From: Planctomycetota bacterium
Lineage (GTDB): Bacteria > Planctomycetota > UBA8742 > UBA2392
Assembly (NCBI GenBank): GCA_020638675.1
Contig: JACKID010000001.1
Location: 2,852,001-2,916,000, forward strand
DNA length: 64,000 nucleotides
Direction of reading: 5' to 3'
Below the pieces are notes generated by a model. That model had not been told where the DNA came from and searched no databases. It saw nothing but the letters and a program-made list of their open reading frames with translations. Positions 38,901 through 48,266 of this stretch are shown piece after piece. The translations under genes and the position numbers were made by a program. Every line of letters begins with the position of its first letter. Within the stretch, counting starts at the first letter, position 1.

Positions 38901-39169
38901 CCCTCGGCGTCGGTGCGGCCGCTACGCTTGATCGGCTTGCCGTCGGGGCCGAGCGGGCCCTCGGCGTCGTCTTCTTCGGCCTTCTTCTTGCGCTTCTGGT
39001 AGTCGCTGTCGAAGGGGTCGAAGTCGCCGCCCGCGCAGCGGTCCGCCACGCCGGGTTTCACCACCGGGTCTTTGGGTTCGGGTGCGAGCAGCAGGAAATA
39101 GCCGGCAATCATGCCGAGGACGATCAAAGCACCGCAAACGGTTATCAGCGTGCCTGACCGGCCCTTCAT
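35912..39169 (-). CDS. Membrane-anchored protein with carboxypeptidase-regulatory-like repeats and NBR1-type Ig domain
   Basis: A 1085-residue protein. One helix near the N-terminus (SGTLITVCGALIVLGMIAGY) anchors it; an acidic/basic low-complexity segment follows. Several beta-sandwich domains of the carboxypeptidase regulatory-like type recur (VSGKVREKRGGAVQFANVEI, ISGVVMSGGKAVEGAEVWA, LSGVVLSEKGDPIEGAVVE, LKGRVVDKDTGQPLTGV). The last ~100 residues, with NMGSTTWTSAGNKPWRLGSQ and GEYNMRWRMVQDGVEWFG, match the Ig-like domain of NBR1-type proteins. The start at 39169 has GGGGGAG just upstream. Probably a cell-surface structural or adhesive protein. Confidence 0.75.
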   Translation of the reverse strand: MKGRSGTLITVCGALIVLGMIAGYFLLLAPEPKDPVVKPGVADRCAGGDFDPFDSDYQKRKKKAEEDDAEGPLGPDGKPIKRSGRTDAEGKTADGEVDPAKQGEEGAEGPAYDPEEVNAPIPGHLLVRIVDKEDDRPLPGTAVYFPLRAANLETEYGDVKVKGVSGLAKRTNRHGAVMWSQKELADLIAEQAEATEKKTSVLATTIGYADLFEPLAIPDLAKGAEVTFKMFPAVRVSGKVREKRGGAVQFANVEILQTTGQGDSTTPSNRFTIKADALGEFTIKLADSYLYTFHVKQSGYAEYTSRVFNFRQDAREVSILLEPARGISGVVMSGGKAVEGAEVWARDDGDRVTTGEDGKFAFDMVADRIFRNDVNLRVSAEGYAPQDKKVLANDHEVKFDLEAEGTLSGVVLSEKGDPIEGAVVECVYFEGNARYPYDATLSNAKGEFKFGQFAKGKVQLVAGYGDLFSETATVDVRPKANTGPVKLVLTTGASLVGTVSCNGAGIANVTLAIDGKATGATGPEGGYTLGGVKPGKHKIKILNEFPISDEQLRQFPVFTTDGQNYYYLPTEQEVNLKFAETKTLNFDVKSFEAKVDRKITIEVTTQPNEPATGIQVTIKPVFGSPPAGVEAPKTQVLSIDLPEGHAEMPLSLLNGVSYEATFVHNRFFTATLSAQSLAGVSDGGRIEVVLERAFIIKGYVKDSDGAGIESVGLSKDKNNPWNMQATTDIYGYFEFGQLKAGDFTITAFKNSYYQEQVQVKIEDIDPEPLAITLVGANEIRIIVSNNGTPQAGAQVDIYRNDAEGDDPDDFKRHFDIGTTDAKGEKYINFHWIRNYQIVATYGNEIAFVNFDNMRELPEREFTIELEAGYDLKGRVVDKDTGQPLTGVIARAHIAPTGVDGRDGNFFQLETDGSGNFSFRVPAGDYWFYVPKTPDHESFTTQGSNVPAGSTGLVLEVPIRDDIQGNYAQILSLSAPTTMTAAGEQYTVEVTVKNMGSTTWTSAGNKPWRLGSQSPQDNKVWGMSRVPIPDGQEVRPKDTYVFSFTVTAPATAGEYNMRWRMVQDGVEWFGQMSEQLKITVEAATGG

Positions 39170-39421
39170 CCTGCTCCCCCGAGGTGAACTCTGTACGGCT
39201 CGACAGTCTATGGAATCCTTTAACGGACGGCAAACGCTCCTCACCGCAGCTTTTTCAAAGGTGTGTGGATAACCCGGCGCATGTGGGGCCAATCAGCCAT
39301 CCGGGACTTGCAGGGAATAGCCCGGTCGTTATCATTCCGCCCCCTGCCTTGGCGGCGACAGGCACCCTTGGGACTGGCCCGAGGACCTGCCGCGACGGAA
39401 AGGCCTGAGAGAGAGACGGAA

Positions 39422-39784
39422 ATGAAAGCGGACATCCATCCCAACGTGCACATGACAGAAGTGACGTGCACCTGCGGCAACAAGTTCAATGTGCTGTCGC
39501 GGCACGAGACGCTCAGCATCGACATTTGCAGCGCCTGCCACCCCTTCTACACCGGCACCCAGAAGTTCGTGGACAGCGCCGGCCGAGTGGACGCGTTCAC
39601 CAAGCGCTTCCAGTGGAACAAGGAACAGGCCGAGGCGCAGGCCAAGCAGAAGGCCGCGCCCAAGCAGACCAAGCGCGTGGCCAAGGACCTCAAGCTCGAG
39701 CTCGAGAAGAAGAAGGTTTTCGGCAAGAAGAAGGTCGTGCCGGAACTCGAGGGCAAGGGCGACAAGCGCGACAACCGCGGTTAG
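39422..39784 (+). CDS. rpmE: 50S ribosomal protein L31 with C-terminal extension
   Basis: A 120-residue L31, zinc-binding type with C16-x-C18 and C36-x2-C39. The core motifs KADIHPNVH and CHPFYTGTQKFVDSAGRVDAFTKRF are intact. About 55 extra residues, rich in Lys, Gln and Ala, follow the usual ~70-residue protein. GAGAGAGACGG precedes the ATG. prfA follows, as is common in bacteria. Confidence 0.95.
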   Translation: MKADIHPNVHMTEVTCTCGNKFNVLSRHETLSIDICSACHPFYTGTQKFVDSAGRVDAFTKRFQWNKEQAEAQAKQKAAPKQTKRVAKDLKLELEKKKVFGKKKVVPELEGKGDKRDNRG

Positions 39785-39897
39785 CGACTTACAAACGTTT
39801 ACCGGCGTGGGGCGGATGCCTCGCGCCGGTTGCTTTTGGGTCTGCGGCCCTTTGACTCCAGACTCCGGACTCCAGACACTGTTAGACTGGTAGTGCC

Positions 39898-40977
39898 ATG
39901 ATCGAAGTGCTCAAACAACGCGCCGACCGCTACGCCGAGCTCGGCAAACTGATCGAAGACCCCGAGGTCTACTCGAACAGCAAACTCTTCGCCCAATACC
40001 AGCGCGAGCGCGGCTCGCTGCGTGAACAGGCCGAGGCCTACGCCGCACTGACCGCCCTCAAGGAACAGATGGCCGGCAGCGAGGAAATCCTCAAGGACCC
40101 CGCCGCCGACGCGGAAATGAAAGAGCTGGCCGAGGCCGAGCTTGATGAACTGAAGGAGAAGCACGAGCAGCTCTGGAAGGAAGCGCAGGACATGATCCTG
40201 CTCGATGACGAGGACGACAGCCGCGACGTCATTCTCGAAATCCGCGCGGCCGAAGGCGGCGACGAGGCCAGCCTGTTCGCGCGCGAGATGATGGAAAACT
40301 ACGTGCGCTGGTGCACCACCCACAAGTTCAAGCTGGAAGTGCTGGACGAAGTTGAGAGCGACGTAGGCGGGCTCAAGAACGGGACGTACCGCGTGAAGGG
40401 CGACGGCGTGTGGCGCTGGTTCAAGTACGAAGGCGGCGGCCACCGCGTGCAGCGCGTGCCCGCGACGGAGGGCGCCGGGCGTATCCACACGAGTTTGGCG
40501 ACCGTGGCCGTGCTGCCGGAAATGGAAGACGTGGACATTGAGGTGAAGGACAGCGACCTCGAGATCAAGGCCGCACGAAGCGGCGGCCCGGGCGGGCAGA
40601 ACGTGAACAAGACCAGCTCGCGCTGCCAGATGCGGCACCTGCCCACCGGCATCATGGTGGACTGCCAGAGCACGCCCAGCTTCCACAAGAACCGCGACGA
40701 GGCGCTGCGGATTCTGAAGTCCAAGCTCTACCAGATGGAAAAAGAAAAACGCGACCGAGAGCAGGCCGAAAAGCGCGGCGCCATGGTCGGCAGCGGCGGC
40801 AGAGGCGACAAGATCCGCACCTACAACTTCCCGCAGGACCGCTGCACGGACCACCGCGCCAAGGTAAGCCTGCCCCTGACCAGAATCATGACCGGCGACC
40901 TCGACGAACTCATCGAAGCCGCAAGAAACTGGGAAAAAGAAGAACGCCTAAAGGCAATGTCGAAGCAATCGGCGTAA
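39898..40977 (+). CDS. prfA: Peptide chain release factor 1
   Basis: A 359-residue factor that recognises UAA and UAG. The codon-recognition tripeptide PAT lies at 188-190 and the peptidyl-tRNA-hydrolysing GGQ at 232-234 (SGGPGGQNVNKTSS). Length is standard. It has no clear Shine-Dalgarno; TAGACT 9 nt before the ATG could be a -10 box. No prmC methyltransferase gene follows. Confidence 0.97.
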   Translation: MIEVLKQRADRYAELGKLIEDPEVYSNSKLFAQYQRERGSLREQAEAYAALTALKEQMAGSEEILKDPAADAEMKELAEAELDELKEKHEQLWKEAQDMILLDDEDDSRDVILEIRAAEGGDEASLFAREMMENYVRWCTTHKFKLEVLDEVESDVGGLKNGTYRVKGDGVWRWFKYEGGGHRVQRVPATEGAGRIHTSLATVAVLPEMEDVDIEVKDSDLEIKAARSGGPGGQNVNKTSSRCQMRHLPTGIMVDCQSTPSFHKNRDEALRILKSKLYQMEKEKRDREQAEKRGAMVGSGGRGDKIRTYNFPQDRCTDHRAKVSLPLTRIMTGDLDELIEAARNWEKEERLKAMSKQSA

Positions 40978-40996
40978 TCTTCGGCGGGAGACTGAA

Positions 40997-41254
40997 GTGA
41001 GTCCAAATAAGGCGGGCCAGACGCTACTTCCCAGCCTCAACATGTTGGCTCTCTTTGCGGTTCTCGGCATTGCCGGAACAACGCTGGCGATCTTTGCAGT
41101 CAAACAACTCGAACTGAGCCACGTGTGGGTTCTCCCCATGGCAATTGCGATTGAACTAGTCTTGTTCTGCTTCGCCATTGGGGCGGTGGCGGGTTGGGTC
41201 CTATTGTTCGGATCCGACAAAGAATTGCCTGCAGAGCAGGCCGACAATTGTTAG
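40997..41254 (+). CDS. Small two-helix membrane protein
   Basis: An 85-residue protein with two hydrophobic segments (about 13-35 and 43-70) and a short acidic tail. The start is GTG with GGCGGGAG about 9 nt upstream, 19 nt after prfA. Base composition is lower in GC than the neighbours. Function is unknown. Confidence 0.6.
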   Translation: MSPNKAGQTLLPSLNMLALFAVLGIAGTTLAIFAVKQLELSHVWVLPMAIAIELVLFCFAIGAVAGWVLLFGSDKELPAEQADNC

Positions 41255-41268
41255 CCCCAACGTAAGCC

Positions 41269-41622
41269 ATGGACCTCACCCCCGAGCAGGCCGACGCGTT
41301 TGCGAAGCACCATGTTGAGACGTGGAACTCGCACGATCTGGACGCGATCCTTGGCCTGTACACCGATGACGTCGAGTTCATCTCCCCGCTGGCCGCGAAG
41401 CTTACCGGCAGCGCGCATGTCGTCGGCAAACCGGCCGCACGCGCGTACTTCGAAGCCGGGCTTGCGAAGTACCCGGACCTGTCCTTCCGCCTCCTGGAAA
41501 CGCTCGTGGGCGCGGAAAGCATCACGCTGATGTTCTACGGCGCGGGCGAGCGCCTCGTCGCCGAGGTCCTCTTTCTGGACGACGACGGCAAGATCCGCAA
41601 AGTGCTTGCTCACTACGCCTAG
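41269..41622 (+). CDS. SnoaL/NTF2-like protein
   Basis: A 117-residue cone-shaped alpha+beta fold. The N-terminal helix FAKHHVETWNSHDLDAILGLYTDDVEFISP is the family hallmark. Polyketide-cyclase-like members are enzymes, others only bind ligands; the present one cannot be assigned. It lies 14 nt after the small membrane protein and 3 nt before the pseudouridine synthase. Confidence 0.8.
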   Translation: MDLTPEQADAFAKHHVETWNSHDLDAILGLYTDDVEFISPLAAKLTGSAHVVGKPAARAYFEAGLAKYPDLSFRLLETLVGAESITLMFYGAGERLVAEVLFLDDDGKIRKVLAHYA

Positions 41623-41625
41623 CCC

Positions 41626-42183
41626 ATGTCCGACTCCCCCATCTTCATGTTTCACAAGCCGCGCGGCGTAGTCGTCACCCGCAGCGATGAGCGTGGGCGC
41701 CGCACTGTCTATGATGTGCTGCCGGCTTGGGTGCGCGGCGACGGCTGGAAGCCCGTCGGGCGCCTGGACCTCGACTCGCGCGGGCTGCTGTTGTTCGTGC
41801 AGGACGGCAAGCTGCAGGAACAACTCGCACGCCCCGGTGCGCACGGGAAGGTGTACGAGGTCTGGGTACGCGGCGCGGTCAGCGCTGCGCAGCTCAAGCA
41901 GCTCAAGCAGGGCGTGAAGACCGCGCAGGGCACGATGCGCGCTGCGGACATTGACCCGCGCGGCGGCACCGGCGGCAAGTCACGCCTGCTGGTCACGCTG
42001 AACGAAGGCAAGAACCGCCAGATCCGCCGCATGTTCGGCGCGCTCAAGGACACCCAGACCGGCAAGCCGCTCAAGGTGCTCGAGATCAAACGCCTCTCCT
42101 TCGGGCCGCTCAAGCTCGACGTCCCCAGCGGCCAATGGCGCTGGCTGAGCGAAGCCGAGTGCGCCGCACTGAACCATCCCTGA
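41626..42183 (+). CDS. RNA pseudouridine synthase, RsuA/RluE type
   Basis: A 185-residue enzyme of the RsuA/RluB/E/F branch. FHKPRGVVVTRSD and the catalytic Asp motif GRLDLDSRGLLL are present, followed by NEGKNRQIRRMFGAL. There is no N-terminal S4 domain, as in RluE, which modifies 23S rRNA. The target here is unproved. Confidence 0.88.
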   Translation: MSDSPIFMFHKPRGVVVTRSDERGRRTVYDVLPAWVRGDGWKPVGRLDLDSRGLLLFVQDGKLQEQLARPGAHGKVYEVWVRGAVSAAQLKQLKQGVKTAQGTMRAADIDPRGGTGGKSRLLVTLNEGKNRQIRRMFGALKDTQTGKPLKVLEIKRLSFGPLKLDVPSGQWRWLSEAECAALNHP

Positions 42184-42236
42184 CCTCGCCCGTTCAAACC
42201 ATCTCCCGGGGCTGGCTCCGAATCTGGTGACCGGCC

Positions 42237-43682
42237 ATGTTGAAGTCTGTTGTCGCAGTCCTCGTCCTGCTTTTCGCCGCGCCCTGCGTTCAGGCCTGCT
42301 GGAGCTACGTCCCGCTCGAGCATTTCGTTGACCGGTCCGAGTACGTGCTGCACCTCAAGGTCGTCGCCATTGAGGAAGACGGAGAACTCGACAGCGGCGA
42401 CGGCGGCCGCAAACACTACACCCCCGACTACGCCGTCTGTCAGGTGAAGGACGTCCTGCTTGGCCTGATCGTCACCGACGACGAAGGGCACGTGCGCATC
42501 ACCTCCAGCGCGAAGCGCAACGAGTCCGCCCTCTCCACGGATGTCAGCTACGCCGTCGGCGACGAGATCACGCTGGTCGCGCACTCCCCCACCATCGTCA
42601 AGGGCAAGGGCATGGTCTTCAACGGACAAGGCTACCCCAGCACCCGCGAATCCGGCGCGCCGTCCCGCCGCCTGCGCAAGCTGGTGCAGGCCCGCATGGA
42701 CAACGCCTACGCACTGCTGGACAAGTTCGACCGCCTCGTGCCGGGCAAACGCACCGAGGCCGAATCGGCCGTGATCGAACACGAAGACGGCACCCGCCAC
42801 GACTACAAAGATCTCTCGCCCGAGGCCGACCTGCTGCTCGACCTCGTCGCCACCAACCGCGGCGCACCGGCCGAGGCTTTTGCGCCACGCCGCGACCTCG
42901 ACGCCAAAACCCGCGAGCGCCTGGCGATCCTTGCCCTGCGCGCCATCTGCGACGTCACCGACGTTGCGGCAAAGGCCGCGCTGCCGCTGCTCGGCGGCGA
43001 CGACCACGGCACGGGCGGGCTGCTGGCCCCGGGTGACGTCAGCACCGAGACAGCGCTCGCCACGCTGCAGAAGCTGGATGACCTGGGCGACCTCGGCGCG
43101 ATCCTGCCCGAGCTGATCCGCAACGACGTGAAGGATCGCGCACTGGGCTGGGCCGCGCACCTCGCGCTGAAGGGCGGTTACGCGGGAAAGCTCGGCGAGT
43201 GGATCTGGATCGAGCACATGTCCAGCGAAGCCGGCGCATACAAGTCGCTCGCCGGGCTGATCGCACCGGAGCAAAGCCGCGACTACCCCTACGCCGACAA
43301 GGAAATACGCCTGATCGCAAGGCTCGTGGACGCGGAAGCGTGGGCGCTCGTTACTCTGTTCGAGCGGATTAACAGTCTGGAGCTGCCCCAGCCCGTGGGC
43401 GCACAGCCCGATGTGAAGCTGCACGAAGCGCGCGTGAAGGCGCTGGCGGCGCTCGACACCCAGCCGGCCTACCTCGCTGTGTACACCTTCCTGCGTGCGA
43501 TCACCGGCAAAGACAACAAGGCGCTCACCCCGATGCGCAAGCGCATCGAGCAGGAGCACCGCTACAAGGGCGACTCGAGCGTGGACCTGGATGACTTCGC
43601 CGACCTCGAGTGGCGCGTGCGCATGGACTACGGCAGCGTCCCGCAGGCGCTCACACTGGCCATCAAGAACGCGGAGAAATAG
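42237..43682 (+). CDS. Exported hypothetical protein
   Basis: A 481-residue protein with a signal peptide (MLKSVVAVLVLLFAAPCVQA). The first Cys after cleavage, A-C-W-S-Y, starts a short beta-rich domain (about 25-140) with a pattern like periplasmic binding of a cofactor or metal: FVDRSEYVLHLKVVAI. The remainder (about 150-480) is helical and may be HEAT-like. No family is recognised. Three other HEAT or helical exported proteins occur nearby. Confidence 0.6.
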   Translation: MLKSVVAVLVLLFAAPCVQACWSYVPLEHFVDRSEYVLHLKVVAIEEDGELDSGDGGRKHYTPDYAVCQVKDVLLGLIVTDDEGHVRITSSAKRNESALSTDVSYAVGDEITLVAHSPTIVKGKGMVFNGQGYPSTRESGAPSRRLRKLVQARMDNAYALLDKFDRLVPGKRTEAESAVIEHEDGTRHDYKDLSPEADLLLDLVATNRGAPAEAFAPRRDLDAKTRERLAILALRAICDVTDVAAKAALPLLGGDDHGTGGLLAPGDVSTETALATLQKLDDLGDLGAILPELIRNDVKDRALGWAAHLALKGGYAGKLGEWIWIEHMSSEAGAYKSLAGLIAPEQSRDYPYADKEIRLIARLVDAEAWALVTLFERINSLELPQPVGAQPDVKLHEARVKALAALDTQPAYLAVYTFLRAITGKDNKALTPMRKRIEQEHRYKGDSSVDLDDFADLEWRVRMDYGSVPQALTLAIKNAEK

Positions 43683-43744
43683 CGCGGGGAGTGCAGACGG
43701 GCGGAATCGCTTCTATCATGGTCGCCTCACGCGAAAGGGCGATC

Positions 43745-44170
43745 ATGGCGGGCGGACCGTACAACCAGCAGGGCGGGTATCCTCAGCAACCTCAGCAGCC
43801 GGGCGGGTATCAGCAGCAGCCCGGCGGCTACCAGCAGCAGGGCGGATATCAGCAGAACCAGTATCCGCCGGGCGGCAACTACCCGCAGGGCCAATACCCC
43901 GGCGCGGCGCAGGGCCAGCCGTACGGCCAGCCCTACCCGGGCCAGAACCCGCAGATGGGCGTGACGCCCGGGCTTGTGACGGCGGGCTTCATCCTCGCGA
44001 TCATCCCGTGCACATCGTTCATCGGGCTGATCCTGTCCGCCATCGGGCTGATGGAAGCCAAGAAGCGACAGGCGGGCGAAGGCCTCGCCATCGCCGGCAT
44101 CATTATCGGCGCGGTGTGGCAGGTGCTGGGAATCGTCGGCTGGGTGATGGGCAATGTGTCGCGGTTCTAG
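43745..44170 (+). CDS. DUF4190-type membrane protein with Gln/Gly/Pro-rich head
   Basis: A 141-residue protein. The first 70 residues are repeated GGYQQQ/PGGYQQQ-type elements, likely disordered and cytoplasmic. The rest has two helices separated by EAKKRQAGEGLAIAGIIIG, the DUF4190 signature. The start at 43745 is preferred over a long upstream extension, with AAAGGGC upstream. It stops 3 nt from the convergent aminopeptidase gene. Confidence 0.75.
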   Translation: MAGGPYNQQGGYPQQPQQPGGYQQQPGGYQQQGGYQQNQYPPGGNYPQGQYPGAAQGQPYGQPYPGQNPQMGVTPGLVTAGFILAIIPCTSFIGLILSAIGLMEAKKRQAGEGLAIAGIIIGAVWQVLGIVGWVMGNVSRF

Positions 44171-44173
44171 CCG

Positions 44174-46732
<2,559 letters not shown>

Positions 46733-46815
46733 GGCTGGTCCTTTCGTCGGCCCTCCGGGATAGCGTCTTGCGCGCCCAAGGCAACCGAAATCGGGCGGCC
46801 ATGCTGGCATCGCTC

Positions 46816-46831
46816 TATTGACGCGTCAATA
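46816..46831. promoter_or_regulatory. Perfect 16-bp palindrome, operator candidate
   Basis: tattgacg-cgtcaata is perfectly self-complementary. It lies between the divergent aminopeptidase and barrel-like genes, so one regulator could control both. A related 12-bp core (ttgacgcgtcaa) recurs at 44560-44571 inside the aminopeptidase gene. Confidence 0.4.
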
Positions 46832-46851
46832 CACCGGGGCCGGTAAAGCGT

Positions 46852-46881
46852 TTGCAAGGGAGCGGCTTTGGGGCATATTAG
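46852..46881 (+). promoter_or_regulatory. Promoter of the barrel-like gene
   Basis: TTGCAA (46852-46857) and TATTAG (46876-46881) are separated by 18 bp. The predicted transcript starts about 60 nt before the ATG at 46950. Confidence 0.4.
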
Positions 46882-46949
46882 AGGAACACCGAATGCACCA
46901 AAAGCATAGTTCGCGAAGCACCCGCTTCGCATGCGAAAGGGGGCACCTC

Positions 46950-47696
46950 ATGCGGCACCTGATGCTACTGGCTGGTTTGGTTGCACTGTCCGCGTCACTG
47001 GGCGCGGCGACTCTGGGCGACATGAGCTTCGAGAAGGCCATGTCCACCGGGCACACACGGCGGGCGGCCAACCTGTTCGACACGGCCACAACCACCACGC
47101 CCGCCGCCGTGGACCGCTTCATGAACAGCGCGCTGCTGGAGGAAGGACGCGAGAGCGGCGACCAGATGTTCGGCGCGGGCGCGACGCTGGGGCTGAACAC
47201 GGCCGCGATCGGCATCACCTTCGGCGGCTTCTTCGACTTCTACTTCACGCCATGGATCGCCGCGGACGTGTTCACCTCGGTCAGCTACGGGTTTCTTGGC
47301 AGGCCCGAGCACAACGGCGGCGACGCGCTGGCGGTAACGCTCAGCCTCGGTGCGAAGTTCGTGCTCGACTTCGAAGACCTGGAGTGGACCGAGTGGTTCC
47401 GCCCATTTGCCGTGTTCTACCCGGTCGGGCTGGCGTATCTCTCGGCAACGGAAGACGCCGACGAGCCCGGTACCGGCAACACCCGCGACGTGAAGTATTC
47501 GGACCTGTACTTCCTGATGGCTGGCGGTATCGGCTCGGACTTCTACCTGACCAACATGATCGGGCTGGGCTTCGGGCTGTACATCTACGGCACGATCGGC
47601 GGCAGCAAGCACAAGCACAGCCGCGGCATCGAGACCAAGACGTCGGGCGCAGTCGGCGTGTACTTCGAGTACGTCCGCTTCACCGTGCGCTTCTAG
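46950..47696 (+). CDS. Probable outer-membrane beta-barrel protein
   Basis: A 248-residue protein with a signal peptide (MRHLMLLAGLVALSASLGAA). The mature part has alternating hydrophobic strands: TLGLNTAAIGITFGGFFDFYF, VFTSVSYGFLG, ALAVTLSLGAKFVLDF. The last residues VYFEYVRFTVRF end in an aromatic, typical of outer-membrane barrels. The start at 46950 is used since AAAGGGGG is 5 nt upstream. No family is recognised. Confidence 0.65.
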   Translation: MRHLMLLAGLVALSASLGAATLGDMSFEKAMSTGHTRRAANLFDTATTTTPAAVDRFMNSALLEEGRESGDQMFGAGATLGLNTAAIGITFGGFFDFYFTPWIAADVFTSVSYGFLGRPEHNGGDALAVTLSLGAKFVLDFEDLEWTEWFRPFAVFYPVGLAYLSATEDADEPGTGNTRDVKYSDLYFLMAGGIGSDFYLTNMIGLGFGLYIYGTIGGSKHKHSRGIETKTSGAVGVYFEYVRFTVRF

Positions 47697-47712
47697 CCCG
47701 CACCAAATGAAC

Positions 47713-47743
47713 AAAGCCCGCCGAACATCGGCGGGCTTTTGCG
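47713..47743. terminator. Bidirectional intrinsic terminator
   Basis: An 11-bp perfect stem, aaagcccgccg/cggcgggcttt (47713-47723/47729-47739), with a 5-nt loop and tttt. It lies between the convergent 46950 and 47754 genes. The minus side continues CTTTGTTC, so both directions could use it. Confidence 0.8.
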
Positions 47744-47753
47744 TGTCTGCGTG

Positions 47754-48167
47754 CTACCAGCGGGCGGCTTCGGGCTCGCTGAGTGCGCCGCCGGCGAAGA
47801 CCAGCGCTTCGCTCGAGTGATCATCAGGCGAGGCCACCAGCGTGGGCGCAACCGGCGAGGCGGCGTCGCGGCCCCAGCCGTTCAGCCACGGATGCAGTGC
47901 CGACACCAGGACCATCACCGAGAGCGTCGCGGCAAGCGCGTGGCGCATGCGCCGCTCGCCCATGATCGCCCAGCGAGCCGCGTACGTACAGCCGGAGCCG
48001 ATCAGCAGCGACCACACCGCCGTGCGCATCTCCAGCGTGCTGACCACAGGCCGACGCCCCAGCCCCCAGAAGGCAAGCAGGTCAAACGCCAGCAGCAGCA
48101 GGCAGAACGCCACAGCCCCGGGAACAAGGTACTTGGCGCGGTTGGTAAGCCAGTTGAGATAGCGCAT
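47754..48167 (-). CDS. Small membrane protein
   Basis: A 137-residue protein with about three helices (near 14-35, 48-63 and 75-92) and a hydrophilic Ala/Pro-rich tail. GGAG lies 6 nt before the ATG at 48167. No family is recognised. It follows ftsK on the same strand with a hairpin repeat between. Confidence 0.6.
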   Translation of the reverse strand: MRYLNWLTNRAKYLVPGAVAFCLLLLAFDLLAFWGLGRRPVVSTLEMRTAVWSLLIGSGCTYAARWAIMGERRMRHALAATLSVMVLVSALHPWLNGWGRDAASPVAPTLVASPDDHSSEALVFAGGALSEPEAARW

Positions 48168-48182
48168 GACAACTCCGTCGTA

Positions 48183-48262
48183 GTGATCAGTGGGCGGTGG
48201 CCAGTGTCCAGTAACTGCTGCGCAATACGTCGCTGACCACTGACCACTGGCCACCGACAACT
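48183..48262. repeat. Inverted repeat made of 'cagtggtcag' words
   Basis: An imperfect inverted repeat between the ftsK stop and the next gene: the left half has gcggtggccagtg and variants, the right half gaccactgaccactggccacc. The same building pattern as at 7991, 15605 and 19402, but with other words. Confidence 0.6.
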
Positions 48263-48266
48263 GAGG

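Noticed and set aside
39262..39270. Perfect DnaA-box-like tgtggataa upstream of rpmE
   Set aside because: A single box without a cluster, AT-rich unwinding region or dnaA/dnaN neighbours, so not an origin.
43752..43910. Direct repeats (cagcagggcgg-type) in the 43745 gene
   Set aside because: They encode the Gln/Gly/Pro-rich head of the protein; not a CRISPR or separate repeat element.
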